DNA of 64,000 bases from Chromatiaceae bacterium (GTDB lineage Bacteria > Pseudomonadota > Gammaproteobacteria > Chromatiales > Chromatiaceae): positions 1-64,000 of the forward strand of contig JAJDNF010000028.1 in assembly GCA_022340805.1 (NCBI GenBank). The letters are read 5' to 3'. Below the pieces are notes generated by a model that made no database searches, was not told the origin of the DNA, and saw only the letters and a program-made list of their open reading frames with translations. Shown here piece by piece: positions 54,887 through 64,000 of this stretch. How positions within the stretch are numbered: position 1 is the first letter of the stretch; every line of letters begins with the position of its first letter. Position numbers and translations under genes: made by a program.

Positions 54887-57256
54887 TCAGGGTTTGGCCT
54901 GGCCGGCCAGATAGATCCACGTATCGATGACCGTGTCCGGGTTCAGGGAAATACTGCTGATCCCCCGCTCCAACAGCCACTTGGCCATGTCGGGGTGGTC
55001 CGAAGGACCCTGGCCGCAGATACCGACATATTTTCCGGCCTTGCGGCAGGCGGTGATCGCCATGTCGAGCATCTTCAATACGGCCGGGTTGCGTTCGTCG
55101 AAACTGTGCGCAATAAGCCCGGAATCGCGATCCAGTCCGAGCGTCAGCTGGGTCATATCGTTCGAACCGATCGAGAAGCCGTCGAAATACTCCAGGAAAT
55201 CTTCGGCCAACACCGCATTCGACGGCAGTTCGCACATCATGATGATCTTGAGGCCGTCTTCGCCACGCTTCAGCCCGTTTTCACCGAGCAGGCGGATCAC
55301 CCCGCTGGCTTCCTCGAGCGTGCGCACGAACGGAATCATGACCTCCAGATTCTTCAGGCCCATGTCGTCGCGTACCCGTCGGATCGCCTCGCATTCCATA
55401 TCGAAACAGGCGCGGAAGCTCGGCGCCAGGTAGCGCGAGGCGCCACGGAAGCCGATCATCGGGTTCTCTTCATGCGGCTCGTACAGCGTGCCCGCGATCA
55501 GGTTGGCGTACTCGTTCGACTTGAAGTCGGACATGCGCAGGATCACCGGCTGCGGTGAAAACGCCGCCGCGATACTGGCGATGCCCTCGACCACGCGCTT
55601 GATGAAATACTCGCGCGGGTCGCCGTAGGCCGCGATCCGCTCTTCGATCTCCGCGCGCATCTCGGCCGGCAGGCGACTGAGCTGCAACAGGGCCTGTGGG
55701 TGAATACCGACCATGTTGTTGATGATGAATTCGAGCCGCGCCAGACCCACCCCGGCATTCGGGATCTGGGCGAAACTGAACGCGCGCTCGGGATTGCCGA
55801 CGTTCATCATCACCTTGACCGGGACATCCGGCATGCTGTCGAGTTCGATGCGCCTGAGTTCGAAATCGAGCTTGCCGTCGTATACGAAGCCGGTATCGCC
55901 CTCGGCGCAGGATACCGTGACCTGCTGGCCATCCTTCACCTTGTCGGTCGCATCACCACAGCCAACGACCGCCGGCACGCCGAGCTCGCGCGCAATGATC
56001 GCCGCGTGGCAGGTTCTGCCGCCGCGATTGGTCACGATCGCTGCGGCGCGCTTCATGATCGGCTCCCAGTCGGGGTCGGTCATGTCCGTGATCAGCACGT
56101 CGCCATCCGCGACCTTTGCCATATCATCGAGACTGGTGATGACCCGCGCGGTCCCGGCACCGATCCGCGCCCCGATCGAGCGACCCTCGACCAGCACCGC
56201 TGCCTTGCCCTTCATTTCGTAGCGCTCGATCACGTTGCCGCTACGACTCTGCACGGTTTCGGGCCGCGCCTGCACGATGTACAAATGCCCATCATTACCA
56301 TCCAGCGCCCACTCGATATCCATCGGCCGACCGTAGTGCCGCTCGATGTGCATCGCCTGCAAGGCGAGTTCCTCGACCTGAGCATCGGTCAGGCAGAACT
56401 GGCGGCGGTCGGCGTCGTCTACCGGGACGGTCGTTACCGGGTGGCTGCCACCCTCCGCATAGATCATCTTGATCGCCTTGCTGCCGACATTGCGTCTCAG
56501 GATCGCCGGCCTGCCGGCCGCCAGGGTCGGCTTGTGGACATAGAACTCGTCCGGGTTGACCGCGCCCTGCACGACCATCTCACCCAGCCCGTAACTGGCA
56601 GTCACGAACACCGCATCGCGGAAACCGCTCTCGGTATCGAGGGTGAACATGACACCGCTGGCCCCAATGTCGGAGCGGACCATCTTCTGGATGCCCGCCG
56701 ACAGCGCGACCTGGGCGTGATCGAAACCCTGGTGCACCCGGTACGATATCGCGCGGTCGTTGAACAACGAGGCAAACACCTCGTGGATGCGGCGCATGAT
56801 GTCGTCCAGGCCGCGCACGTTGAGCACGGTCTCCTGCTGACCCGCGAACGACGCATCCGGCAGATCCTCGGCGGTCGCCGAGGAGCGTACCGCCCAGGTC
56901 ACATCGGTTCCGTATTCCTTTTCGAGGGTCGCATAGGCAGCTTCGATGGCCGCATTCAGGGCCGGTGGGAAAGGCGTGTCCATCACCCACTGGCGGATCT
57001 GTTTGCCGGTCTTCGAAAGCGTCGCGACATCGTCCACATTCAGCGTGGACAGGGTCTGGTTGATCCTGTCGGCAAGACCCTCATGCGCGAGGAATTCGCG
57101 ATAGGCATGGGCTGTGGTGGCGAATCCTCCAGGCACCTTGACGCTGCCGTCCGCGGTCAGATTGCGCAGCATTTCACCCAGAGATGCGTTCTTGCCGCCG
57201 ACCCGGTCGACGTCGCTCATCTCGACTTCGTGCAGCCACAGGATGTAATCGCTCAT
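54887..57256 (-). CDS. ppsA: Phosphoenolpyruvate synthase
   Basis: A 789-residue enzyme converting pyruvate and ATP to PEP, AMP and phosphate. The N-terminal ATP-binding domain covers about 1-340, the phosphohistidine domain has [19 protein letters not shown] with the catalytic His near 420, and the TIM-barrel C-terminal domain ends with [17 protein letters not shown]. The Thr next to His in GGRTCHA is the residue PpsR phosphorylates in E. coli. It follows ppsR by 80 nt on the same strand. Confidence 0.96.
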   Translation of the reverse strand: MSDYILWLHEVEMSDVDRVGGKNASLGEMLRNLTADGSVKVPGGFATTAHAYREFLAHEGLADRINQTLSTLNVDDVATLSKTGKQIRQWVMDTPFPPALNAAIEAAYATLEKEYGTDVTWAVRSSATAEDLPDASFAGQQETVLNVRGLDDIMRRIHEVFASLFNDRAISYRVHQGFDHAQVALSAGIQKMVRSDIGASGVMFTLDTESGFRDAVFVTASYGLGEMVVQGAVNPDEFYVHKPTLAAGRPAILRRNVGSKAIKMIYAEGGSHPVTTVPVDDADRRQFCLTDAQVEELALQAMHIERHYGRPMDIEWALDGNDGHLYIVQARPETVQSRSGNVIERYEMKGKAAVLVEGRSIGARIGAGTARVITSLDDMAKVADGDVLITDMTDPDWEPIMKRAAAIVTNRGGRTCHAAIIARELGVPAVVGCGDATDKVKDGQQVTVSCAEGDTGFVYDGKLDFELRRIELDSMPDVPVKVMMNVGNPERAFSFAQIPNAGVGLARLEFIINNMVGIHPQALLQLSRLPAEMRAEIEERIAAYGDPREYFIKRVVEGIASIAAAFSPQPVILRMSDFKSNEYANLIAGTLYEPHEENPMIGFRGASRYLAPSFRACFDMECEAIRRVRDDMGLKNLEVMIPFVRTLEEASGVIRLLGENGLKRGEDGLKIIMMCELPSNAVLAEDFLEYFDGFSIGSNDMTQLTLGLDRDSGLIAHSFDERNPAVLKMLDMAITACRKAGKYVGICGQGPSDHPDMAKWLLERGISSISLNPDTVIDTWIYLAGQAKP

Positions 57257-57336
57257 TGTTTTCCTCTATTTTGCTTTTCTGAAGCGTCCGACCATGCGCT
57301 GACCGCGGGTGCCCAGGACATGGCCACCCGTGCGGA

Positions 57337-58149
57337 TCAATACAGACTCTTCTTGATCAGTGACGCCAGTTCCTCTATCGAGTGAGTCGTGGCATCCAAA
57401 ACGGTCATGCCATACCGGTGAAACATGTCCTCTGCCATCTGCACCTCCTTGTAGCAGCGCCTCAGGGTAGCGTAATCGCTGTTCGGTCGCCGCAACTCGC
57501 GAATCGCCGCGAGCCGCTCGGGATCGATGGTCAACGCGAATACCTTGCCGGTATGTTTTAGCAATTCCTCCGGCAGCTCCCCTTTCTCGAAGTCCTCCTC
57601 GGTAATCGGGTAGTTCGCCGCACGCATGCCGAAATGCAGGGCCAGGTACAGGCAGGTCGGTGTCTTGCCCGAACGCGACACCCCGACCAGGATGACGTCA
57701 GCCTGATCGAACTTGTTGAGCCGCATGCCGTCGTCATTGTTCAGCGCATAGTTGATCGTCTCGATGCGCGCCTCGTAGTTGTCCGGGTTGAGCAGGCCAT
57801 GGCTGACCCCCGATTTGCGCGTCGCCTGCAGGCCGGTTGCCTCGATGAGATCCGGCATGAAACGGTCGAACAGCTCGAAGTAGTGGCAATCGGAATGCTT
57901 GAGCAGCGCATTGATCTCTTCGTCCGCCATGGTCGCAAACACGATCGGCTTGCGGCCCTCGGCCTCTGCCCGGTGCGCAAACTCGTTCGCCAGGGCCTGC
58001 GCCTTCTCACGGGTGTTGATGAACGGCGTATAGCGGGTGATGAAACGCGCATCGCCGAACTGCGACAACAGGCTGTGTCCATAGGCCTCCGCGGTGATCC
58101 CGGTGCTCTCGGAGACGAAGTACACAGAGCGGCTGCCTGCATCAGTCAT
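57337..58149 (-). CDS. ppsR: PEP synthetase regulatory protein (kinase/pyrophosphorylase)
   Basis: A 270-residue DUF299 protein with the P-loop LVGVSRSGKTPTCLYLA. It inactivates PEP synthase by ADP-dependent phosphorylation and reactivates it by phosphate-dependent dephosphorylation. In E. coli ppsR and ppsA are divergent; here they are in the same direction, ppsR first. Its ATG overlaps the end of the preceding oxidoreductase gene by 8 nt. Confidence 0.95.
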   Translation of the reverse strand: MTDAGSRSVYFVSESTGITAEAYGHSLLSQFGDARFITRYTPFINTREKAQALANEFAHRAEAEGRKPIVFATMADEEINALLKHSDCHYFELFDRFMPDLIEATGLQATRKSGVSHGLLNPDNYEARIETINYALNNDDGMRLNKFDQADVILVGVSRSGKTPTCLYLALHFGMRAANYPITEEDFEKGELPEELLKHTGKVFALTIDPERLAAIRELRRPNSDYATLRRCYKEVQMAEDMFHRYGMTVLDATTHSIEELASLIKKSLY

Positions 58150-58987
58150 ACAGAAATTCCAGCCAGTGCCCGGCCTTGACCAACGCCGACCTGGCCTCCT
58201 GCCAGCGGCCCGGCAGGCGCAGATGGCGCGCCATGGCCTCGTCCATGGCCTCGGCGACCGCCCGGTAACCGGCCAGATAGACGAACACGCTGCCCTGCCC
58301 CATCAGTCGCCACAGCGCGTCCATGTTGGCGACAGTGCTCTCTCTGCGATCCAGCGCCGTGGCCGAATAGCGGGTCTTCAGCGCCTCGAATGCACGATAG
58401 GTCGCGGTGTCGAAATACTGGTCCTGGTCCTGGTCGGGATCGTTCAGGTACAGGTGCTCAAGGCCGGTCTGCGGCCCCTCGAGCATCAGCACCTTGCCCA
58501 TCCAGTCGAGCTTGCGCGCCTGCACCTTGTGCGCGAGCCAGCGGAACGGGACCATGCCGCAGCCGGCGCCGATCAGGACCATGTTGCTGCGTGAACCCAT
58601 CGGCGGATAGAACGGATAGGCAAAGGGCCCGTAAACCGCGACCGTGTCACCTTTCGCCAGGTCAATGAGATGATGGGCCATACCGACCCCGTTCACCGGA
58701 TCGTGATCGCGCACGAAGATCGTGACGTCGATCGAGTCCTCGAACGGCACCGCGCCGACTGATTCGACGGTATAGCGGCGCAGGCCGGCAGCGATCGTGC
58801 TCGAGTCCATCGCATAGCCCGGAGCGAGAAAGGCGACGTCTGAACCCGCGGCAAAAGACCTGCCTTGCGGCGTCAGGTTGAGCATCAGCTTGACGACCCG
58901 TCCAGTTCCAGCCTGGTCCACCACCACCGATTTGTGGACCACCCGCGCGACAATCGGATCCTCGACCGCTGCATCAGGCTTATTCAT
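58142..58987 (-). CDS. Ferredoxin-NADP reductase-like flavoprotein
   Basis: A 281-residue FNR-family protein. The FAD motif is RRYTVES (RxYT/S), the NAD(P) loop is LIGAGCGMVPFRWLA, and the C-terminal YLAGYRAVAEAMDEA is the second nucleotide-binding block. The electron partner is unknown. The ATG at 58987 follows AGAGGTG. It overlaps ppsR, so both are probably expressed together; whether a redox step is tied to PEP synthesis is open. Confidence 0.85.
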   Translation of the reverse strand: MNKPDAAVEDPIVARVVHKSVVVDQAGTGRVVKLMLNLTPQGRSFAAGSDVAFLAPGYAMDSSTIAAGLRRYTVESVGAVPFEDSIDVTIFVRDHDPVNGVGMAHHLIDLAKGDTVAVYGPFAYPFYPPMGSRSNMVLIGAGCGMVPFRWLAHKVQARKLDWMGKVLMLEGPQTGLEHLYLNDPDQDQDQYFDTATYRAFEALKTRYSATALDRRESTVANMDALWRLMGQGSVFVYLAGYRAVAEAMDEAMARHLRLPGRWQEARSALVKAGHWLEFLYD

Positions 58988-59137
58988 CTCGTTAACACCT
59001 CTTATTGCTTTGCCTATGCCCACACCCTTGGTGGCGTCTTTGGTCCGACCCGCGGCCCCGGCCGGCACTACGGCTAGTTTAGCCCGCTGCAGGCGACACA
59101 TACCCTGGCCGCGTCCACGCGCCGCCGGGCCGGTGTC

Positions 59138-59617
59138 TCAAACAAGTGCACGGGCGCTGCAGATCACGCCGTCTTCGTCCGCGTACAGAAATTCGCCCGG
59201 CACGAAGTTCACACCGGCAAAGCGCACACCGACATCGCGCTCCCCGGTTCCTTTTTTCACGCTCTTCAGCGGATGCGTGCCAAGGGCCCTCACGCCGAGG
59301 TCCATCTGCGCGATGTCGGCCGAGTCCCGGATCAGCCCGTTCATCAGCACCCCGGCCCAGCCGTTCTCGACCGCCTTGGCCGCCAGCAGATCGCCGAGCA
59401 TTGCGCAGCGCAGGGAACCGCCCGCGTCGACTACCAGGACACGACCCTCACCCGGCTCGCCGACGGCCTCGCGTACCCGCGAGTTGTCCTCGAAACACCT
59501 GATCGTCGATATCCTCCCAAAGAAACGTGCCCGGCCGCCGAAACTTGCAAAGCCGTGCTCACAGATCTGCAGGGAATCGGAAAACTCGTCGCACAAGTCT
59601 GCGGTTTTGAAGGCCAT
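59138..59617 (-). CDS. rraA: RraA, RNase E activity regulator-like protein
   Basis: A 159-residue protein of the RraA/DlpA family, starting MAFKTADLCDEFSD. GRVLVVDAGGSLRCAMLGDLLA and GVLMNGLIRDSADI are conserved blocks; the GDLLA and RD residues also form the metal site in aldolase-active members. In E. coli RraA inhibits RNase E by binding its scaffold region. The ATG at 59617 has GAGGAG upstream, 9 nt after the aceK stop. An in-frame GTG that overlaps the aceK stop is the alternative. Confidence 0.9.
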   Translation of the reverse strand: MAFKTADLCDEFSDSLQICEHGFASFGGRARFFGRISTIRCFEDNSRVREAVGEPGEGRVLVVDAGGSLRCAMLGDLLAAKAVENGWAGVLMNGLIRDSADIAQMDLGVRALGTHPLKSVKKGTGERDVGVRFAGVNFVPGEFLYADEDGVICSARALV

Positions 59618-59625
59618 GGCGTGAT

Positions 59626-61365
59626 TCACTCCTCGCCGTAGATCACACGAAAACGCTTGCTGACCGAATACGGAAACACGTCACCCTGCCGGCCGTCGCG
59701 GATGTCCTGCTGGATGCTCTTCCAGTAATCGGCGTCCAACAGGTCGCGATGGTGTTGCAGGAACGCCCTGCGCAGGTCCGGATCTATCAGCAGGAAGCTT
59801 GCGAACTCCTCGGGAAAGACGTCATGCGGCGCCACCGAATACCAGGGCTCGGCCGCCATCTCGTCTTCGGGTGTCCGCGGCGCCGGTATGTGCCGGAAAT
59901 TCATGTCGGTCATGAATTCGATCTCGTCATAATCGTAAAAGATCACCCGCCCATGCCGGGTCACCCCGAAGTTCTTGTACAACAGGTCGCCGGCGAAGAT
60001 GTTCGCGGCCGCCATCTCCTTTAGCGCATTGCCGAAGCCGATCAGCGCCGCTTCCTTCTGTTCTTTCGAGGCGGTCTGGAAAAACAGGTTGAGTGGATCC
60101 AGTCGGCGCTCGATGTACAGATGGCGCACGATGACCTTATCACCCTCGATCTCCAGACTGTTGCCGCATTTGGCCTTCAACTCGGCCATCAGTTCTCCGT
60201 TAATGCGCGAGATCGGCAATGCGGCGTAGGAATACTCCAGCGTATCGGCCATGCGCCCGACCCTGTCGTGCATCTTGACGATCTGGTACTTGCGTTTGAC
60301 CGTCTCCCGATCGACCTCTTTCGGCGGCGGGAAATAGTCGTTGATAACCTTGAAAACATAGGGATAAGACGGCATCGTGAATACCGTCATCACCATGCCC
60401 TTGATCCCCGGCGCGATCTCCAACTGATCGGTGGAATGCGCCAGATGATGCAGGAAGCCGCGGTAGAAATCCGTCTTGCCCTGCTTCTGCAGGCCGATCG
60501 CGGTGTACAGATCCGCCTTCGTCTTGGTCGGCAGCATACGGTTCAGGAAATGCACCACGGCTGCGGGCGTGTTGGTCTCGACCATGAAGTAGGCGCGCGC
60601 AAAGCTGAAAAGGTTGGCGATGTCGTCGCCGTCCATCAGCAGCGTGTCGACGTAGACGCCGCCCTGCTCGTTATTGAGTATCGGGATCACGAATGGGATC
60701 ACGTCGGCCCCGTTGATCGCCCGGCCGACGATATACGCAGCCTTGTTGCGATAGAACGGCGCCCGCAGCACCTGCAGGTGAAAATGCCGGCGCAGCTCCA
60801 GCCCCGGCATGTGACTCATCTTCACCTGGCGCACCAGACGGCGTATGTCGCGGCAGATGTTCTCGAACGGCAGGCTGCATGCGAAGGCCAGCAGAACCGC
60901 CCGTACTGAGCGTGTCAGGCCTTGCCGGGTCGGGTAATAGCTGTCGTATACCGGATCGTTGTCATCCAGGTACTCGGTCGACAGTCCCGGCCGCACGAAG
61001 ATGTTGTCGTTGTTGTAGTAACGACGATGAAACAGCCAGGTGAACACCGAATTGTAGAAGGTCTCGGCGAGTTCCGGCTGCTTGTGCTCGTACAACAGGC
61101 CGATGTAGCGCAGTTTCACCTCGCGCCACAACTCCTCGTCGACCTCGCCGTGCAGGTCGAATTCGGCCTTCAGGCGGTCTGTCGCCTCGGCGACGCGTTG
61201 CGTGTAGAGATTGATGCGATCGCTGGCCGCCTGACGCTGCGCACGCCAGTCGCAGGTCTCGAAACGCTGACGCGAGGCTGTGGTGATCTCCAAAAAGATC
61301 CGGTAGTGCCGGTTGAAGCCGTCGAGGATCGTTTCCGCGATGCGCCGGGCATTGAGTTCAGTCAT
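59626..61365 (-). CDS. aceK: Isocitrate dehydrogenase kinase/phosphatase
   Basis: A 579-residue protein of the same length as E. coli AceK. It phosphorylates and inactivates isocitrate dehydrogenase during growth on acetate, sending carbon through isocitrate lyase. Hallmarks are VFKVINDYFPPPKEVDRE (ATP-binding Lys region), DLLYKNFGVTRHGRVIFYDYDEI and RHIPAPRTPEDEM. The ATG at 61365 gives MTELNARRIAETIL; the frame stays open to 61551 without family similarity. It lies downstream of aceA. Confidence 0.96.
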   Translation of the reverse strand: MTELNARRIAETILDGFNRHYRIFLEITTASRQRFETCDWRAQRQAASDRINLYTQRVAEATDRLKAEFDLHGEVDEELWREVKLRYIGLLYEHKQPELAETFYNSVFTWLFHRRYYNNDNIFVRPGLSTEYLDDNDPVYDSYYPTRQGLTRSVRAVLLAFACSLPFENICRDIRRLVRQVKMSHMPGLELRRHFHLQVLRAPFYRNKAAYIVGRAINGADVIPFVIPILNNEQGGVYVDTLLMDGDDIANLFSFARAYFMVETNTPAAVVHFLNRMLPTKTKADLYTAIGLQKQGKTDFYRGFLHHLAHSTDQLEIAPGIKGMVMTVFTMPSYPYVFKVINDYFPPPKEVDRETVKRKYQIVKMHDRVGRMADTLEYSYAALPISRINGELMAELKAKCGNSLEIEGDKVIVRHLYIERRLDPLNLFFQTASKEQKEAALIGFGNALKEMAAANIFAGDLLYKNFGVTRHGRVIFYDYDEIEFMTDMNFRHIPAPRTPEDEMAAEPWYSVAPHDVFPEEFASFLLIDPDLRRAFLQHHRDLLDADYWKSIQQDIRDGRQGDVFPYSVSKRFRVIYGEE

Positions 61366-61579
61366 CCGATTGCGACCTGGGGCGGGGGCCGATGGTGCAT
61401 TCAATGATGAAGGCTCCGACCGGGGAACGCCATCCATCCCGCCTGCGGTCGCGCAATCCGAATCGATCGTGATCCTGGACATGGTGTCTACCCGGCCATG
61501 CGGGGCCTGCCCCAGGAGAGGCCGACTTCGCACCGGCAACTCCCGCGACAAGACCCGCCAATCGGCGCTTGGGCCGCTG

Positions 61580-62887
61580 CTAGCCGAACTGCTCCTCTTC
61601 AGTCGAACCGGTCAAAGCCGTCACCGAAGAGGCGCCACCCTGGATCACCGTGGTGATATCGTCGAAGTAACCGGCGCCCACCTCCTGTTGGTGCGATACG
61701 AAGGTATATCCCTTGCCACGGGCTGCAAATTCCGGCTCCTGGACCTTCTCCACGTAGTGCTTCATGCCCTCGCCGCGCGCATAGTCGTAGGCCAGGTCGA
61801 ACATGTTGAACCACATGTTGTGAATACCGGCCAGCGTGATGAACTGGTACCTGTAGCCCATGTCCGACAATTCGTCCTGGAACTTCGCGATGGTGGAGTC
61901 GTCGAGGTTCTTCTTCCAGTTGAACGACGGCGAACAGTTGTACGCCAGCAGCTTGTTCGGATTCTCGGCCAGCACCGCCTGGGCGAATTCGCGCGCAAAG
62001 CCGAGGTCCGGGGTACCGGTCTCGCACCACACCAGGTCGGCATAAGGCGCGTAGGCCACGCCGCGGCTGATCGCCTGCTCGAGACCATTCTTCACCCGGT
62101 AGAAACCTTCCGAGGTGCGCTCTCCGACCAGGAACGGCTTGTCGCGCGGATCGACATCGTTGGTCAGCAGATTGGCGGCCTCCGAATCAGTCCTTGCCAG
62201 AAGCAGGGTCGGGACGCCCATCACATCGGCGGCCAGGCGAGCGGCGATCAGTTTCTCGACCGCTTCCTGGGTCGGCACCAGTACCTTGCCACCCATATGA
62301 CCGCATTTCTTGACCGCCGCCAGCTGATCCTCGAAATGCACGCCGGAGGCACCGGCGGCGATCATGTTCTTCATCAATTCGAAGGCATTCAGCACGCCGC
62401 CGAATCCGGCCTCGGCATCGGCCACGATCGGCAGGAAGTAGTCGAGGTATTCCTGATCGCCAGGACCGACACCGCGCGACCACTGGATCTCGTCCGAACG
62501 CTTGAATGCGTTGTTGATGCGACGAACCATGGTCGGTACCGAGTCGTAGGCGTACAACGACTGGTCGGGATACATGGTCTCCGAGGTATTGCCATCGGCC
62601 GCGACCTGCCAGCCGGACAGATAGATCGCCTCGATCCCGGCCTTGGCCTGCTGCACGGCCTGGCCAGCGGTCAGCGCCCCCATACAGTTCACGTAGCCCT
62701 TCTTCGCGGCACCGTGGACCAGCTGCCACAGCTTTTCGGCACCGCGCTTGGCGAGCGTATGTTCCGGCTGGACCGAGCCGCGCAGGCGCACCACGTCGGC
62801 CGCGCTGTAGCCGCGCTCGACGTCCAGCCAGCGGGGGTTTTCGGCCCAGTCTTTTTCCAGGGCCTTGATCTGTTCTTCTCGGGTCAT
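61580..62887 (-). CDS. aceA: Isocitrate lyase
   Basis: A 435-residue glyoxylate-shunt enzyme splitting isocitrate into succinate and glyoxylate. [14 protein letters not shown] contains the catalytic KKCGH loop, and [16 protein letters not shown] and [10 protein letters not shown] are conserved. Length matches E. coli AceA (434). No malate synthase gene (aceB or glcB) is in the window. It heads the run aceA-aceK-rraA on the minus strand. Confidence 0.97.
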   Translation of the reverse strand: MTREEQIKALEKDWAENPRWLDVERGYSAADVVRLRGSVQPEHTLAKRGAEKLWQLVHGAAKKGYVNCMGALTAGQAVQQAKAGIEAIYLSGWQVAADGNTSETMYPDQSLYAYDSVPTMVRRINNAFKRSDEIQWSRGVGPGDQEYLDYFLPIVADAEAGFGGVLNAFELMKNMIAAGASGVHFEDQLAAVKKCGHMGGKVLVPTQEAVEKLIAARLAADVMGVPTLLLARTDSEAANLLTNDVDPRDKPFLVGERTSEGFYRVKNGLEQAISRGVAYAPYADLVWCETGTPDLGFAREFAQAVLAENPNKLLAYNCSPSFNWKKNLDDSTIAKFQDELSDMGYRYQFITLAGIHNMWFNMFDLAYDYARGEGMKHYVEKVQEPEFAARGKGYTFVSHQQEVGAGYFDDITTVIQGGASSVTALTGSTEEEQFG

Positions 62888-63213
62888 GCTCTAACTCCCG
62901 TCGTTACGTAATCGTTGTAGCGAATCTTCGCCGCGTGGGATCAGCTTCCCGCATCGGCCTTCCTGAGGTCTTTTGCTGCATTGCAACAATCGCGTAAAGC
63001 TACCCCCAGAAGCCCCCCCGATCAATCACGGCAATCGACCGCTTATGGGCCCAACAGCGCATTAAATGGGATTTTTTTATATTTTTAAAACAATAGCTTA
63101 AAATCATCGGACGGGTTTTGTGCGACGCATCATTTCGGCTTAATGCATAGCATTGATAATCCCTATCCTGGGACCCGCCCGGGCGCGGCACAAAGACCGG
63201 CCCCGGGGCCTGC
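62888..63213. other. aceA upstream region
   Basis: The central part (63060-63170) is AT-rich, with long A/T runs near 63070-63095, in sharp contrast with its surroundings, and likely carries the aceA promoter on the minus strand. I cannot assign hexamers confidently. GGCCCCGGGGCC near 63200, a perfect 12-bp palindrome, lies just after the malic enzyme stop. Confidence 0.5.
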
Positions 63214-64000
63214 TCAAAGGGCGTCTTCGGCCAGCACGTAGGGCAGGTACTCAGGCCGCCACATGCGTGAGCGCACGAACGCGGAAAGCCCGGCCAGGTC
63301 CTCATCGGCAAGGTCGGTGCGGCGCGCCGAACCCTCGCGCAGCGCCACGGCCAACACCCGGCTGGCGACGTTCACGCTGACCTCGCGCAGGTCGTTGATC
63401 GGTGGAAAGATGCGGCCGCGCGCGAGGTAGTGCTGCTCGGTGTACTCGGCCAGCGCGAACGCCGACTCGATGATCATCGCATCGCTGATGCGCCGGCAGC
63501 GCCCGAGGATCGCGGCAAAACCGATGCCGGGGAACACGAAGGCATTGTTGCCCTGGCCGACCAGGTGGCGCTGGCCCGCGTATTCAACATCCTCGAACGG
63601 GCTGCCGGTGGCCACGATGGCCCGGCCCTCGGTCCAGGCAACCAGATCGAGCGGGATCGCCTCGCAGTTCGAGGTCGGATTGGACAGCGGGAAAATGATC
63701 GGCCGCGGCGTGTTTTGCGCCATATGCCTGACGATCGGTTCACTGAACAGACCGCTGACCCCGGTCAGGCCAAGCAGCACCGTCGGTCCGGCCTGCTCGA
63801 TCACCTCCCACAGGCTTGGGATTTCGCCGGAGATGGACCAGTCCGCATAGGTCTCCGGGAACTGGCTGACCGGCAGCTGATAGCCGTGCGCCGACACCCC
63901 CTCGACGACCAGGCCAGCGGCATCCATCACGAACATCTGGCGACGCGCCTGCGCGCGCGACAGCCCCTCGTGTACCAGCCCTTCCTGGATCGCCTTGGCT
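63214..64000 (-). CDS. Malic enzyme, C-terminal part (cut by window edge)
   Basis: The visible 261 residues are the NAD(P)-binding domain and C-terminus of a malic enzyme, which oxidatively decarboxylates malate to pyruvate. PLSNPTSNCEA and ATGSPFEDVEYAGQ together with QGNNAFVFPGIGFA are signatures of the family, closer to the larger single-domain NAD type (SfcA/MaeA) than to the MaeB type with a phosphotransacetylase tail. The gene continues beyond position 64000. It fits the pyruvate/PEP theme of this region. Confidence 0.93.
   Translation of the reverse strand, partial: AKAIQEGLVHEGLSRAQARRQMFVMDAAGLVVEGVSAHGYQLPVSQFPETYADWSISGEIPSLWEVIEQAGPTVLLGLTGVSGLFSEPIVRHMAQNTPRPIIFPLSNPTSNCEAIPLDLVAWTEGRAIVATGSPFEDVEYAGQRHLVGQGNNAFVFPGIGFAAILGRCRRISDAMIIESAFALAEYTEQHYLARGRIFPPINDLREVSVNVASRVLAVALREGSARRTDLADEDLAGLSAFVRSRMWRPEYLPYVLAEDAL

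Overview
The window is GC-rich (low sixties percent by eye) and reads as chromosomal DNA of a gammaproteobacterium. Evidence includes a full-length Aas fusion, AceK with RraA, the AcnD/PrpF form of the 2-methylcitrate cycle, PpnN, a CmoA homologue and a YdbH/YdbL pair. A periplasmic DsrE protein, a di-heme peroxidase lipoprotein and a SUF system point loosely to the Chromatiales or a similar sulfur-oxidising lineage; this is inference. I found no rRNA, tRNA, CRISPR array, transposase or prophage gene.

Layout. 0.4-14.7 kb holds envelope and lipid genes and singletons: Aas, DUF2721, an unknown helical protein, DUF3597, a cytochrome P450, PilZ, a YafJ-type amidotransferase, an M48 protease, Cfa, a Mut7-C RNase-like protein and a secreted transglutaminase-like protein. 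14.7-17.15 kb is a heat-shock operon (hsp20, cbpA, cbpM, hsp20) behind a sigma-32-like promoter. 17.2-25 kb holds PpnN, a di-heme peroxidase, a cluster of RRM, VF530 and OB-fold genes with a duplicated leader, a TPR/OGT protein, PhzF and a small membrane protein. 25.2-30 kb is a suf operon (sufBCD, sufT, sufA, sufE) with no sufS and an IscR-like operator. 30.1-32.4 kb pairs an O-antigen-ligase-like protein with a sulfotransferase. 32.6-37 kb is an Att-like ABC exporter with a CrtC/AttH lipoprotein. 37-45.4 kb has a CmoA homologue, DsrE, a phosphotransferase/P-loop kinase fusion, a methyltransferase, SixA and YdbL/YdbH.

45.6-64 kb is almost entirely on the minus strand and serves C2/C3 carbon use and gluconeogenesis: prpE-gntR-prpB-prpC-acnD-prpF (propionate to pyruvate and succinate), ppsA with its regulator ppsR, a ferredoxin-NADP reductase-like gene, rraA, aceK, aceA and a malic enzyme cut by the window edge. 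Together these interconvert acetyl-CoA, propionyl-CoA, malate, pyruvate and PEP. Palindromes of the FCD/GntR type lie upstream of prpE.

No clearly new multi-gene system stands out. The most unusual signals are the duplicated ~105-nt leader with a coupled 33-codon ORF before the RRM gene, the suf operon without a cysteine desulfurase, the CmoA homologue with a changed SAM loop, and the CrtC/AttH and sulfotransferase/ligase pairings.
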